DNA from: Thalassia testudinum
Taxonomy: Eukaryota > Streptophyta > Magnoliopsida > Alismatales > Hydrocharitaceae
Direction of reading: 5' to 3'
DNA length: 64,000 nucleotides
NCBI GenBank assembly: GCA_037157565.1
Contig: JAZHRO010000055.1
Location: 37,355,001 to 37,419,000 of the forward strand
In this document: piece after piece, positions 11,247 through 20,825 of the stretch
Position numbering within the stretch: position 1 is the stretch's first letter
Layout: each line of letters opens with the position of its first letter
Made by a program: the position numbers and the translations under genes
Notes under the pieces: model-generated
Databases searched by the model: none
What the model was told of the DNA's origin: nothing
The model's input: the letters and a program-made list of their open reading frames with translations, nothing else

Positions 11247-12419
11247 ACAATCAAACCTGTCCTTAAATGGGTTAGCCTACAGACCTACAGACTCCCAAAA
11301 CCCGTCTTGAGATAAAGGAACGATTTGATCTACTTCTGTTTGTTCAATCCAACCAGTTAGAAGGAGGGACTGGGGAGAAGGTTCTTCCTTCGGCTTGCGC
11401 CTCCGGTTCCTAGTGTACCCCCCAGCCGCGATCGTTTGACTCTGCTCCCCTAGCTAGACATCAGATTGAACAGTAGAAACAGACTAATCGAAAATAATCT
11501 CGTTCTAAGTTCTGAAGAGCGAGTCCAATCCTTAAGGCCAATGTCTACTCTGTTTTATTTAGGGCTAGGTTTGAATGTGCTTTGGAATGTGATGGGCCCT
11601 TTAAATGGGTTGTGCCCTTAATGATTGATTGCTTTGTGTGTGCGTGCACAACCAGTGGTTTTCAAGCAAGATTATTTTTGATGTGGTGAATTTTAAGGTT
11701 CAAATCTTGCTTAGTAGCTTTTAGGATTCAACTTTAGGTGTTTTCAATCAAGTTTCATTGGCACACCAGATTTTGCAAGCACAGGTGAAGATATTTTCCT
11801 TTAAAGTTTAAAAAGAATGTGGAGTGCCTGGTAGATCCCTAAGAGTTGAACCTAATTGGCAGCTACTTGATGAGTTGATTTTATTTGAAGTGGTGCGGTC
11901 CAAACAACTCAAACAACTGGCCTCAAATGCACCACTAAGTTAGGCACACAAAGATGGTTAACTTAGAATGATTTCTACTCTTTTATGTGTTGCTTTATGT
12001 GTACTGGTCCCACAGATCAGAACCCAGTTGAGTAGAAACAAATCAATTTGGTTAAGTGCCTTTAAATGTGGGTGTACATTGTGTATTTGTTGAAAATTAC
12101 CCCACAAAATTATCTTTTTACTTTTTTTTTTATATAAATGAAGGTGGAATGAATGTGAGTGAGAATCCAAACAACCAAACTATTCCTAGGATTTATGCAA
12201 ACACCTAGGTTAATTGGAATTTGGATTCAATGTGGCGAATGAAATTTATGGAGGGGGAAAGAATGGGTGATAACTTACAAAACCTTTCACAGCACTTTAC
12301 TCCAATCTACTGCTTTTGCTTGCCTCAAAAGAGTACCTGCAATTACAATAAGAAAGGAGAAAAGTGAGGTAAATGATTTGTAAGTTACAAAACGTGAAGA
12401 GAAATCAAAGATCGTTGCC
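11247..12419 (-). other. Element A leader between primer site and ORF
   Basis: About 1.2 kb with no gag-like frame. It ends in TTTGTATTGCAG just before the ORF, resembling a plant 3' splice site, so a spliced leader is possible. Confidence 0.6.
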
Positions 12420-12437
12420 TCCCCGGCAACGGCGCCA
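12420..12437 (-). promoter_or_regulatory. Primer-binding site of A (tRNA-Asp)
   Basis: The minus strand reads TGGCGCCGTTGCCGGGGA, an 18/18 match to the complement of the 3' end of plant tRNA-Asp(GUC) as I know it. It lies 3 nt from the 5' LTR, so it primes minus-strand cDNA synthesis. Confidence 0.93.
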
Positions 12438-12440
12438 AAA

Positions 12441-14186
12441 TGTTGAACGAGAATCTACGCTAACGTGTTTGGTTTTGGAAAACCCGTCGTTGTAGTTCGA
12501 AAGCGAAGGATTCGTGTTCAACAAATAAAATTTATACCGAAATAAGAATTCCGGGTCGAACACAGGGAGGCGAACGTTTGATTTAAAAACTTCACGTTTC
12601 GTTTTTTTATTTTGTCACGAAGAAATTCAATTTAAACTATCTAAGTATCTACAACAAATAAAAGAGAGAGAGGGAGTAAGAGAGAGAGAAAGAATACTAT
12701 ACATGGAAATCAAAATGAGATGTAGAATAGACAAGGAATTTATCATAAAAGAGTTCGTTCCTTACAACTAGAAAACATAAAACAATTACTCTAGAAAGCA
12801 TTAAAAGAATGGAGGGAGAAATGTCCTCCTCAACGATCGCTCGGAGGACGAATAGACTACTCTAGAAAGCAGTAAATCTATACTAGAAAGCAGTAAAAAG
12901 AATAGGGAGAGAGAATCCTCCTCGACGGTCGCTTGGAGGACGAGCCGGACGGGACGACGCCTGGACGAAGGAGAACGAAGCGGGACGAAGGAGGACGAAG
13001 CAGAAGAACGGGAACGAAGCAGCACGCCGTCGTCGTCGCGGGATCCACTTCCGAAGGGGGACGAAAATTTGGACTTTATCTCGCGAGAAGCATCCCGGGT
13101 GTGGGACAAGCTTCTCTTGAGCTTTGGAGAGGTAGAGAGGAGAAGGAAGGGATGAAAATTTCGTATGGAGGGGGTCTCTTTTTATAGTTGCAAGGAGTGG
13201 GGGCAAAATGGACATTACATCTTCAAAATAATAAATAAGGGGTCTTTAGTGATGGATAAAACCGTCGCTAAAGCCCCGCCGTCGCCGTCACCGCCGCGCC
13301 CACGCGCGCCCGCTCGGCTGGCCTGCGCGCGTAACGCATACGCACGTCCGCGTCGTCTCAGCCGTCCGATCTCGCGATCCGCGCCCGCTGCGTAGCGCGC
13401 CCGCCCACGTGCGATCGAGCGTCCACCAGAGCGTCCAATTGCGCGTCGGCGCTATCGGGCGCGCGCGGCCGTTGGATCTTCATTCGACGCTCGTGCGCGC
13501 CCGCTCGCCCGCGCCTTCGACCCCCTCTCCGCGGCTCGAACCCGCGACCTCCGCTTCGCCCGCAGCTGCGTCGCCGCTGCGCTACGCGGGCGAAATGATC
13601 GCGCGGACGTTTTTAAACGCGCGCGACCGCAGCCGTTGCATCGAGATCCAACGGCGGAGAGGAGACGGTGCGCGGTCTTCACAGGACTCCTGCGGCCGAT
13701 TGGGCGGCTGGGATGGTGCCACGTGGCGCTATCTTGGCCGTCCATCTTCTGGAAGTTGTAGATGGTGCCACGGATGTCGGATTGACTCGATTTTTGTGTC
13801 GTTCGGCTGCGATCGTCGATCCGAATTCATCCGTGTGGTCGGATTTTCCATCTGAAGTGCGGATTTACACCATCCTGGCCCTTGATCTTCTAGGTTCCCC
13901 GGTCTCTATCTGATGCTACGGACGCCTGATTAGGGCGATCTTGGAGTCGTTGAACTCCAATCGTCGCCCTGATCATATCCATACGGTTGGATCTTTGATC
14001 CGAGGCCCCGATAAAATATTTGCCCTGTCCAAGCACATAAAAGGAGACAATTAACCTCCATTTTATTCAAACTACTCTAAATGCAAGATGATGCATGTAA
14101 TGCAATATTTATATCATGAAATGCAATCCTATGCTTAAGAACATGCATAAATAGACATTTTAAGTAGTGTAAATGTGTTTACATCA
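12441..14186 (-). repeat. Element A right LTR (5' LTR)
   Basis: 1746 bp, nearly identical to 6408-8156. Differences I can see include extra bases near 13270-13290, a shorter palindrome near 13371, and scattered substitutions. It holds the element's promoter, with a TATA box at 13171-13190 on the minus strand. Confidence 0.93.
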
Positions 14187-14191
14187 CTTAT
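14187..14191. repeat. Right target-site duplication of A (CTTAT)
   Basis: Exact partner of 6403-6407. Removing A and one copy rejoins copia remnant H. Confidence 0.95.
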
Positions 14192-14906
14192 GCTTGAGGT
14201 GCATTGTCATAATGTTGATAACAAGTGACTGCGAAATGATTCATGCGACCATAGCTTTGGCATTGAATGCCAGTAACTGAGGTCCTTTGTGAGGGATATG
14301 CTTGTTGAGAAGAAGAATCATTACTCTGAGGGAAACAACCAAAAGAATTACTAGCAAAATGACCAACTCCACAATAGGAGCCACGAAAATGACCCTTGGA
14401 TCTACCATCTCAAATCGCTTGATTAACAAAATCATCAAATGAGGACTGATCTTATGGAGGCGCTGCTTAAAAGTTAAGAGAAGAGCAAGAACTTCATTGA
14501 TAGAGGTAGCTCCTCCAACAGATGTAATAATAAAACCATATTTAGAATCGAGACCATTGAAAATGGAAGAAAAGCAAGTCCACATCTTCAATTCATTTAC
14601 CACAAGTAGTAAGACATAAAGCAATCTGTTTGGCCTCATTAACAAACTCCATAACAGACATATCTCCCATTTTGATTGAGCTTAATTCAACTCGATATTG
14701 GAAAAATCTTGGCTCTAGACTGAGCACCAAAGACCTTCTAAATATAAAACTACACCTTGAGCTGAATCGAGTTCAAAGACTTGAAGACAAAAATATTCAA
14801 ACATGGATGATATGACCTAAGTAAGAACTAGTTGATCTTTTTGATGAAACATAGTATACTCATTATTAAGCTTGCAACTAATGGAATCACCAGAAATTTT
14901 TATCAC
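14192..14906 (-). pseudogene. Ty1/copia gag remnant (UBN2 type), element H
   Basis: The minus strand shows decayed copia gag. Near the top are FHQKDQLVLT and VISSMFEY, matching the usual DQLVLSWL/SSLS core. Then come AQSKWEI (14665-14690 region), ELKMWTCFSSIFNGLDSKYG and SINEVLALLLTF, the typical spacing of UBN2-family gag. Frameshifts and stops are frequent. The gag N-terminus and the 5' LTR of H should lie beyond element K, which is inserted at 14906/14907. The downstream part of H resumes at 6402, past element A. Confidence 0.8.
14902..14906. repeat. Probable left target-site duplication of K (ATCAC)
   Basis: These five bases precede the TGATCGG terminus of K. The partner copy would lie beyond the window, so this is inferred. 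Confidence 0.5.
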
Positions 14907-15127
14907 TGATCGGTCTCCTTAGCGAAAGGAGGATCCGACTCAACAATCAAACACACAAGCAATCACAGAAAAGAAACACAAGAATTTGTGACCCAATTCC
15001 ATCGCAAAGGGTGTATATTTGGGGGGAGGGCAGTGCTCCTGAACTTCCACTAGAATTAGCAATAGTACAAAATTTCTAGTTCTCTCTCTCAGATTGAGTG
15101 AAGAGCACCCTCAAGGGTTTCTCTTCT

Positions 15128-15138
15128 CTATTTATAGT
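15128..15138 (-). promoter_or_regulatory. TATA box in K LTR
   Basis: The minus strand reads ACTATAAATAGAG, consistent with the LTR promoter of K in the minus orientation. Confidence 0.65.
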
Positions 15139-15340
15139 ATAGGAAATATACTAACAACATCAAATCTTCCACAACCATCCTTGCGGATTCTCTAACACGT
15201 CTGTTATTTGGCTATTAATAGTGCTGGTAACGTCATTGTTAATGCCGACATGGGCATCATGGGTATTGTTCTTGCCTCTTCGACTCCAGTCAACCCGAGT
15301 CCTTCGGTGGGTCGATCCTATCCGGATCTGCTTGGATGAA

Positions 15341-15345
15341 GGTGG
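15341..15345. repeat. Left target-site duplication of the copia solo LTR (GGTGG)
   Basis: GGTGG precedes TGTAAATCCC and recurs at 30844-30848 after ...GCACCAACA. Confidence 0.9.
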
Positions 15346-15987
15346 TGTAAATCCCTACGGGAGGGGGTGAGATATGCAGGATATAGACAAAGTGCGGAAG
15401 TAAGTAGTATCAATCTCACACAAATAGACAATCACACAAATGCACAAGGAATTTTAGGTGGAAACCCAAACTCGGGTAAAAACCACCACCTCAGCCTCTC
15501 GACTTAGGATTTTTCGATTGACCTGGTCGATCAAATCCATTATCCAAGTCACTTCTACAAGGGTGACTTAACCTCTTACAACCACCCTACAATGTACGAG
15601 GGTCGCATTCCTCAAACCTCTCCTCTTCACGAGGAGTATTTATTCTCGCGATGGAAATGGGAATTCGCAAAGCGAATACCTAACCCAAAGACAATAAACT
15701 ACAACAGTCCTATAGAGTCACAAAGTATAAGGTAAACCTAGCTACTATAGGTAAAGGATACTTTCCTTTGGTGGAAGTGTGTTGGCTTGACGCGAATGCG
15801 TGAACCACGCGATGGCACAGTGTCACTCTCGTAATCGTAGGCGGGAGAGCAGGTGCACAGCTAGGATGGTGCTCTCTAGATGTAGAACTAAAGCTTGGAG
15901 AGCAAGATCATCTCTAATGATCAATAAGATACAATATGATGTGGAAATATTGTTCAAGGTGTGTCTTAACAAGGGAGGGCTTCCCCT

Positions 15988-15998
15988 CTATTTATAGA
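15988..15998 (-). promoter_or_regulatory. TATA box in copia solo LTR
   Basis: The minus strand reads ATCTATAAATAGAGGGG. The motif-rich U3 lies upstream of it on the minus strand. Confidence 0.65.
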
Positions 15999-16443
15999 TG
16001 GCCTAGGAAGGCTTTGGAAGGCCTTGGAAGGCTTCCATAGTCGTTGGGTGTAAACCGAAGGCAAATTAAGCCACAATCAGAATCATTAATGATTCTGACA
16101 TGGTTATTAGACATCTGGAAAAAAAGTATAAGACGTCTGATAGTCAAATTAGACATCTAATACTAGATGGGTTCCCTTACTGATTTCAATCAGACCTAAA
16201 CAGGGTTCTAGTGTAAGTGAGTCAGACGATAGGTTGGACGTCTGGCACCAGGTCTGAACATCTAGAAACCTAAATAATCGCGGGAATAGATTTCCCAAGG
16301 CACAAATGGCTATGTTATTGATGAAAGGTAATTTTGGCTCAATCGAGGGCTAACGCCTATTTATCAAACTTTTAAGGTCCTCTATGGACGTCTGACAGAA
16401 GATTAAAGGTCAATCCTCAATGATTATATTTTGTAAGCCAACG

Positions 16444-16448
16444 TTCCA
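16444..16448. repeat. Left target-site duplication of E (TTCCA)
   Basis: TTCCA precedes TGGCGAAACGG and recurs exactly at 30265-30269 after ...CTCATCA. Confidence 0.95.
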
Positions 16449-18054
16449 TGGCGAAACGGTGGCAGCAACTAGCTTTTCTTAAGTCGTTGTAGTACAGATA
16501 GTTATTGCCATCATTTGCTAATATTTGTTACTCGGAAAATACAGTTCTCCCGAGGTCGAACTCAGGGAGCAAGTCGTATTCTAGAGGTATACAGTTTCTA
16601 TTACAAAAAAAATAAAGGTAAAGAGAGAGAGAAATAGAGAGAGGAGGAAATTTGGCTTCTTCTTCTTCTCTTCCTGTTCTTCTTGTCTTCTCTCTTCTTC
16701 TGTTCTTCGGATCTTCCTCTCGTGCTCTTCTTCTTCTGTCTTTTTCTTCAGATCTTCGCTGCGGGTCTTGTTTCTTCTTTCCTTGCGCTTCTCGTCTTCC
16801 TTCTTCAGCTCTGTCTCAGCTGCTTCTTCTTTGTTTATCTCCTTGTGGTCTTCTTCTTCTGCTTTCAGGACGTCGTCTCTCCTTCCTTCTTCTTTTTTTT
16901 TTTGCAGCAGTGGTGATGTTCTTCTTCTTCTTCTTTCTTTCTTCTCTTCCTTCAGAGTGCCGTCTGATTTTTCACTCAGACGACTTAAGTCGCCGCTGCT
17001 ACAGTGCAGCTCGGTGCTCCTCCTTCCTTCAGTCTTCGTCGGCCTTCTTCTTCTTCTCTTCTTCCATGGTTCTTCTTCTTTGTTCACCTGTGCCTGCACA
17101 CTTCAAAGTTTACGTCAGTGGGCAAAACCTACTCTACCCTCCCCCCCCGCGTCACTCTCTCTCAGAATTCGCTCTTAGGAAAGCTCTCCCAGAGCAACCG
17201 GGTAATCGGGTACGCGGGTCGTGCCCAGGTCCAGGCCCACCGGCGTGCGGTGGTGGGCGAGGAGTGCAGGTCAGGCTAATCGGGTCGGAGCCAGGTCCGC
17301 AGGGCATGAGCGCGGACGAGGCCGGGTAATCGGGCGGGTGAAGGGGACCTCACCCCGTGTGCTGAGGCGATAAGCCTCCAGCACTTTTTCAATTTGTATC
17401 AGTGCGCCGCTTCGGAGTCTTCCAAGGTGGGACTAAATGTCCCACCCCAATTTGGCGCCTGTGCGGAGGAAACAACGGCGGTCGAGGCTTCGCGCGAGGC
17501 ACTCGCTCCAACCGCACACCTGGGACACTTCGCGAAGACGCTTCGCGCAGCCTGGGAGTCAGACCTGGGCGTGGCTCGCCTGGAGCAGCAGGTTGAAGAA
17601 GCTTCGCTGCTCAGCAATGGCGGCGGCGAGCGAAGTACCTGCCCACAGAGAAACGGCCTCTCGGCCTAATCAAATACGCGAAGAACCTTCGCCGTGGCAC
17701 GGCGAAGGTGGTGGGGGGGTCAGGCAGGCGACGAGGTGGAGCCTAAGGGCTGCCCTAGGTCGAAATGCAGCACGAGAAATGGGTTTGGTCGGTGGGTCTG
17801 CAGGGGGCGAATGGCAGGGAATGGAAGGGCGGAGGTTGATCAGGGTGAGGAGGCGGAGGTTCTGTGAGGGTCGGCGAGCCATGTGGGGTACTGGAGTGAT
17901 GGGAGTGGGTCGCCGGAGTGTGGCCGTAGGTGGAGAAGGTGAGGGCGATTGGTCGGAATCGAGGGCGACAGTAAGGGTTCAAAGTGAGAAAAAGGAAGAG
18001 GGGAGAAAGGTGAGAAGTTATACCTACTTAACAGGACGAGGAGGAGCCGGAGCA

Positions 18055-18079
18055 GGCGACAGTCGTATCGACTGTCGCC
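18055..18079 (-). promoter_or_regulatory. Perfect 11-bp-stem hairpin in the transcribed part of E LTR
   Basis: Arms GGCGACAGTCG (18055-18065) and CGACTGTCGCC (18069-18079) around a 3-nt loop, about 250 nt after the TATA box in the element's direction. Kept perfectly in solo LTR F (55719-55743) and with two changes in the other E LTR (29059-29083). Confidence 0.75.
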
Positions 18080-18320
18080 GGAGAAGAAGCTGCCCAGGGG
18101 AAGGAGCAACGGCGAGGAGAGGGCCGGAGAAGCGCGCGCTGGGTGCGACGCGGGAAGAGCAGGGGAAGGCAGCCCTGCTGCTGGTAGTGCGGCAGAACGA
18201 CGAGGAGGAGGAGGGAAAAACCGCCGGAGCTGGAGGGCTTCCTGTCGGAGTGGGAAGAGAGTGAAAAGAGGGTGTTTCTCTGTCAGGACCGAGCTACTGA
18301 GAACGGCGGAGCGACGGGGG

Positions 18321-18330
18321 TATTTATAGA
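18321..18330 (-). promoter_or_regulatory. TATA box in E left LTR
   Basis: The minus strand reads TCTATAAATACCCCC. The equivalent in the 5' LTR is at 29330-29339 and in solo LTR F at 55468-55476 (plus strand). Confidence 0.7.
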
Positions 18331-18400
18331 GGCGGAATCAGAGAGGAGGGCGGAGGGAGACGACGTGTCTCCCTCGCTGGAGGACGCCGGAGATGGAGAC

Positions 18401-18434
18401 CCATACCGTCCGTGCGTTCGCACGGCCGGTATGG
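18401..18434. repeat. 34-bp near-perfect palindrome upstream of the E TATA box
   Basis: Outer arms CCATACCG and CGGTATGG, inner arms CCGTGC and GCACGG, around GTTC. Copies are at 29410-29443 (one change) and 55362-55395 (in F). It lies about 70-100 bp upstream of the TATA box. Confidence 0.75.
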
Positions 18435-19257
18435 TGGGTTGCAGCAACCAGGGGGTGTTCCTGCGACGGCTGACGATGCAGGGCACCCCCGGTTGACTTG
18501 CCAGACCCTCCCCCTTACCCTGCGCGGCGCCATGCTCCGCGCAAGGTCGCCGGAGCATGGTGCTGGTCAGGTTTTGCAGGAGGGACCTGAACACAAAGAA
18601 CGAAGAAGAATTAGGGGCCAAAATGCGAGGGTTCAAAAGTTGAGGGCCAAAAAGTAAATATATGAGGACCAAAGTGTAAAGTTGGTCAAGAAGGTTTTCT
18701 CTTAGGCTCAAGTTTTTATACATGACTAATTGGGACCTAAGGATTATGATGGTGAATTTTATTTCCAGATTAAACCTTGTTTGACCGATCAATTTACGCA
18801 AAAATCCAAATTAAGTTGTTAATTGGGCATGGTTCTCAATGTAGGTCAAAATGGGTTCCTAAGGCCAAATTGAAGGTTCTAAACCCTAGAGATTATTTTT
18901 CTATGAATTTTAGAGGGTTTATTTGATTTTTTTCTCTGCCTCGAACCTCATGTTTTTAAGTGGGTTTGTTTTTAGGGTTATAGGATGTCATTTAATTCCT
19001 TGGAGTTGCTGTAGCCCTTATTGAATCATCTCATCCCACTTTTCTTCTTATTAGGTTGCTTTGACCTATGTTTGGATCCTGAGTTACCCTGTTTTCAGAT
19101 TGGATTGGTGAAATTGCATTTTTACCCCTTAGTTTCTGTTTTCTTTGCGAACTCAGAATCTCTCTGAGTTAAGCCTTTCCTTGAGTTATGTAGGAGCTTT
19201 TACCCTTTGTATTAGGTCAAAATGAGCTAGTTATGGCTCATGATGAAGTTCTCATCA

Positions 19258-19295
19258 TACCCCCATGCCTAGCTTTTGCTAGTCCCTTAGCAAAA
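19258..19295 (-). promoter_or_regulatory. 3' polypurine tract and hairpin of E
   Basis: Minus-strand AGGCATGGGGGTA touches the U3 start. Just upstream are 8-bp inverted arms TTTTGCTA (19274-19281) and TAGCAAAA (19288-19295). Confidence 0.85.
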
Positions 19296-20540
19296 ACTTA
19301 AGGTTTCAACCCTTGTTCTAGACCATGAAGTTCTTAATAGCTTCAGATAAGTGCTTTTTCATTTGAGCTTAGATTAGGTTAGAATGCTGACCATAGGCCT
19401 AAAAGGTACTCTAGTACCAATCAAGATCCAAATCTGTCTAGCCTCAGCCTTAGTCCTTAGCAAAGGTTTTTAAGGCCCACAAGAACTAACCTAAGGTTTA
19501 TTAGACTTTGTCGTTAAAGCACCCGTGCTTGAAATGATTTTAGCCTTGGCTCAGTTCGCAGTGCGTTTTGTAAGAGAGAGAGATAGAAAATTTTTTTGTT
19601 TGGAGAGTTTTCTCTCTCTTTTTCTTTTTAGTTCTAGCCTAGGATTGGCTTTTCAATACAATCTGTATCAGATTCCTTGCTCCCATCATCAATCCTCAAG
19701 GGTTCCTGGCAATCGATGCTTCGAGATAGCACCGCCCATGGCAACCCCCGGAACCCTGGCTATTGAGATTTCGAGATAATCCCATCCATGGTGTTCCGTG
19801 GCTGAATCCAGACCCTGGCAGTTGACACTTCGTGATAATGCCATCCATGGAATCTGAACCAGCAGGGTGCTTTGATGCCCCCAGTAGGATATGTGAATAT
19901 CCTAAGAGACAAGCACCGAGGAGATGATATTTTGTTACGCATCTTTGAGGGGATGTCCCGCCTCTCTACGCTGGGAACTCGTCCAAATCAACTTGTGTTG
20001 ATCGGCCGCTCCTATTCTAGGTGTATTTTCAAAATTTTTTTGCGACGCTTCTGGGTAATTTTGAACTTTTATGCTTACTGAACCAGGCTGTGTGTGGGGT
20101 TGGGGTGCTTAGGTTACTGAGTCTCGTAAATCAGAAGTTAGTTAGCGAGGTCAAATACTCCCTAAGCCTTGGACCTAGTACTTAAGCTTTTCATTTTCCT
20201 CAACCTCTTGAGGATTGTCTGAATCTTAATGGGTACTAAGAGTCTATCAAGAATGCCTAAGGTTTGCGTTCTTACTAATCTCATTATGCACTTTTCAGTT
20301 ATTTTCTTGAATGAGGTCTAGAACTTAGGTTAATTCCTTAGTTCCTTACTAATGACTATCACTTTTTTCTCATAATTTTGTGCTCCTTTTTCATTTTGTT
20401 TCTTTTCTCCTTCTCCTTCACAAAATTTCCTTCTCCTCTTTTCCTCTTATTCTTTTTCGAAAATTTTTAATTTTTATGGTGTTTTTGGCATATGTGAATT
20501 TTTTGTTTGAAACCTTTTCTTACAAGTTTTGCACTTTCTT
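19296..20540 (-). other. Element E region between the polypurine tracts; no env-like ORF
   Basis: About 1.2 kb with only short frames and T-rich sequence. It contains the 37-bp triple repeat. Some Athila elements carry an env-like frame around here; none is visible. Confidence 0.7.
19705..19850. repeat. Three-copy 37-bp repeat in E
   Basis: Copies at 19705-19741, 19755-19791 and 19814-19850. Each begins CCTGGC and ends CCATGG, with a TTCG-GATA core. All are exactly 37 bp, separated by 13 and 22 bp. Confidence 0.85.
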
Positions 20541-20575
20541 ACCCCCCATGCCTAAGATTTGCAATGTCCTCATTG
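20541..20575 (-). promoter_or_regulatory. Internal polypurine tract and CAATG/CATTG hairpin of E
   Basis: On the minus strand, CAATG-AGGA-CATTG (20562-20575) is followed by TTAGGCATGGGGGG (20541-20555), a duplicate of the 3' PPT 1.28 kb away. Confidence 0.75.
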
Positions 20576-20767
20576 TAACCTAGGGGATTTTTATTCAACT
20601 TAGTTCATTCCTTAAGACAGAAATTTGGATGAGTGAATGGGTCGGGTTGAATTTTGCAGACGATTTCTAATCCCAGATGCAAGCATCTGAGGTGGGGTCG
20701 GCTGTCTACAAGGGTGAACCTTAAGTGCAAAAAGGTGTCAGAAAAAGGTTTTGGATTTTTAGGAAAA

Positions 20768-20825
20768 TGACAGGTTACCTCCCATTAAGCGCTGAGTTTT
20801 ACGCCATCGGCTGGGCGCAATAAGC
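20768..20825 (-). promoter_or_regulatory. Conserved structured motif just after E pol
   Basis: Directly after the natural integrase stop (20826-20828), the minus strand has GCGCC-CAGCCGAT-GGCGT, then AAAACTCAGCGCTTAATGG and GAGGTAACC. This matches the stem-loop, AGCGCT and GGGAGG-AACC block that commonly follows pol in Athila-type elements. Confidence 0.7.

Larger units (their letters stand above)
6408..14186 (-). mobile_element. Element A: non-autonomous Athila-like LTR retrotransposon with an unknown long ORF
   Basis: A 7779-bp element inserted in copia remnant H. Its two LTRs (6408-8156 and 12441-14186) are nearly identical and begin TG and end CA. The tRNA-Asp primer-binding site beside the right LTR and the polypurine tract beside the left LTR set the orientation as minus. 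The 4.3-kb interior has no gag, protease, RT, RNase H or integrase similarity that I can see. It has a single 609-codon ORF (9417-11246). The primer site, the two polypurine tracts and the 3' hairpins match those of Athila-type elements C and E, so A was probably mobilised in trans by an Athila-class partner. The LTRs themselves do not resemble those of C or E, so that partner is not in this window. Confidence 0.93.
14907..15345 (-). repeat. Element K left LTR, first segment (R/U5 side)
   Basis: It includes a TATA box on the minus strand at 15128-15138 (ACTATAAATAG), followed in the element's direction by a transcribed-leader-like stretch ending GGAGACCGATCA. It is continued at 30849-30980. 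Confidence 0.75.
16449..19257 (-). repeat. Element E left LTR (3' LTR)
   Basis: 2809 bp. The end at about 16640-17100 is a long CT-rich (minus-strand purine) tract that produces large spurious ORFs. The minus-strand TATA box is at 18321-18330. It has a 34-bp palindrome at 18401-18434 upstream of the box and a perfect 11-bp-stem hairpin at 18055-18079 downstream. The U3 tip is a TGATGAA/CTCATCA hairpin (19241-19257). Confidence 0.93.

Noticed and set aside
16652..17329. Ser/Phe/Leu-rich frames of up to 225 codons, with copies at 27656-28333
   Set aside because: They translate the CT-rich purine tract inside both LTRs of E. Several overlapping frames are open at once on both strands.
17437..18264. 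275-codon frame, with a shorter copy at 28441-29196
   Set aside because: It lies in the GC-rich part of the E LTR, antisense to the LTR promoter, with no domain and differing ends in the two LTRs.
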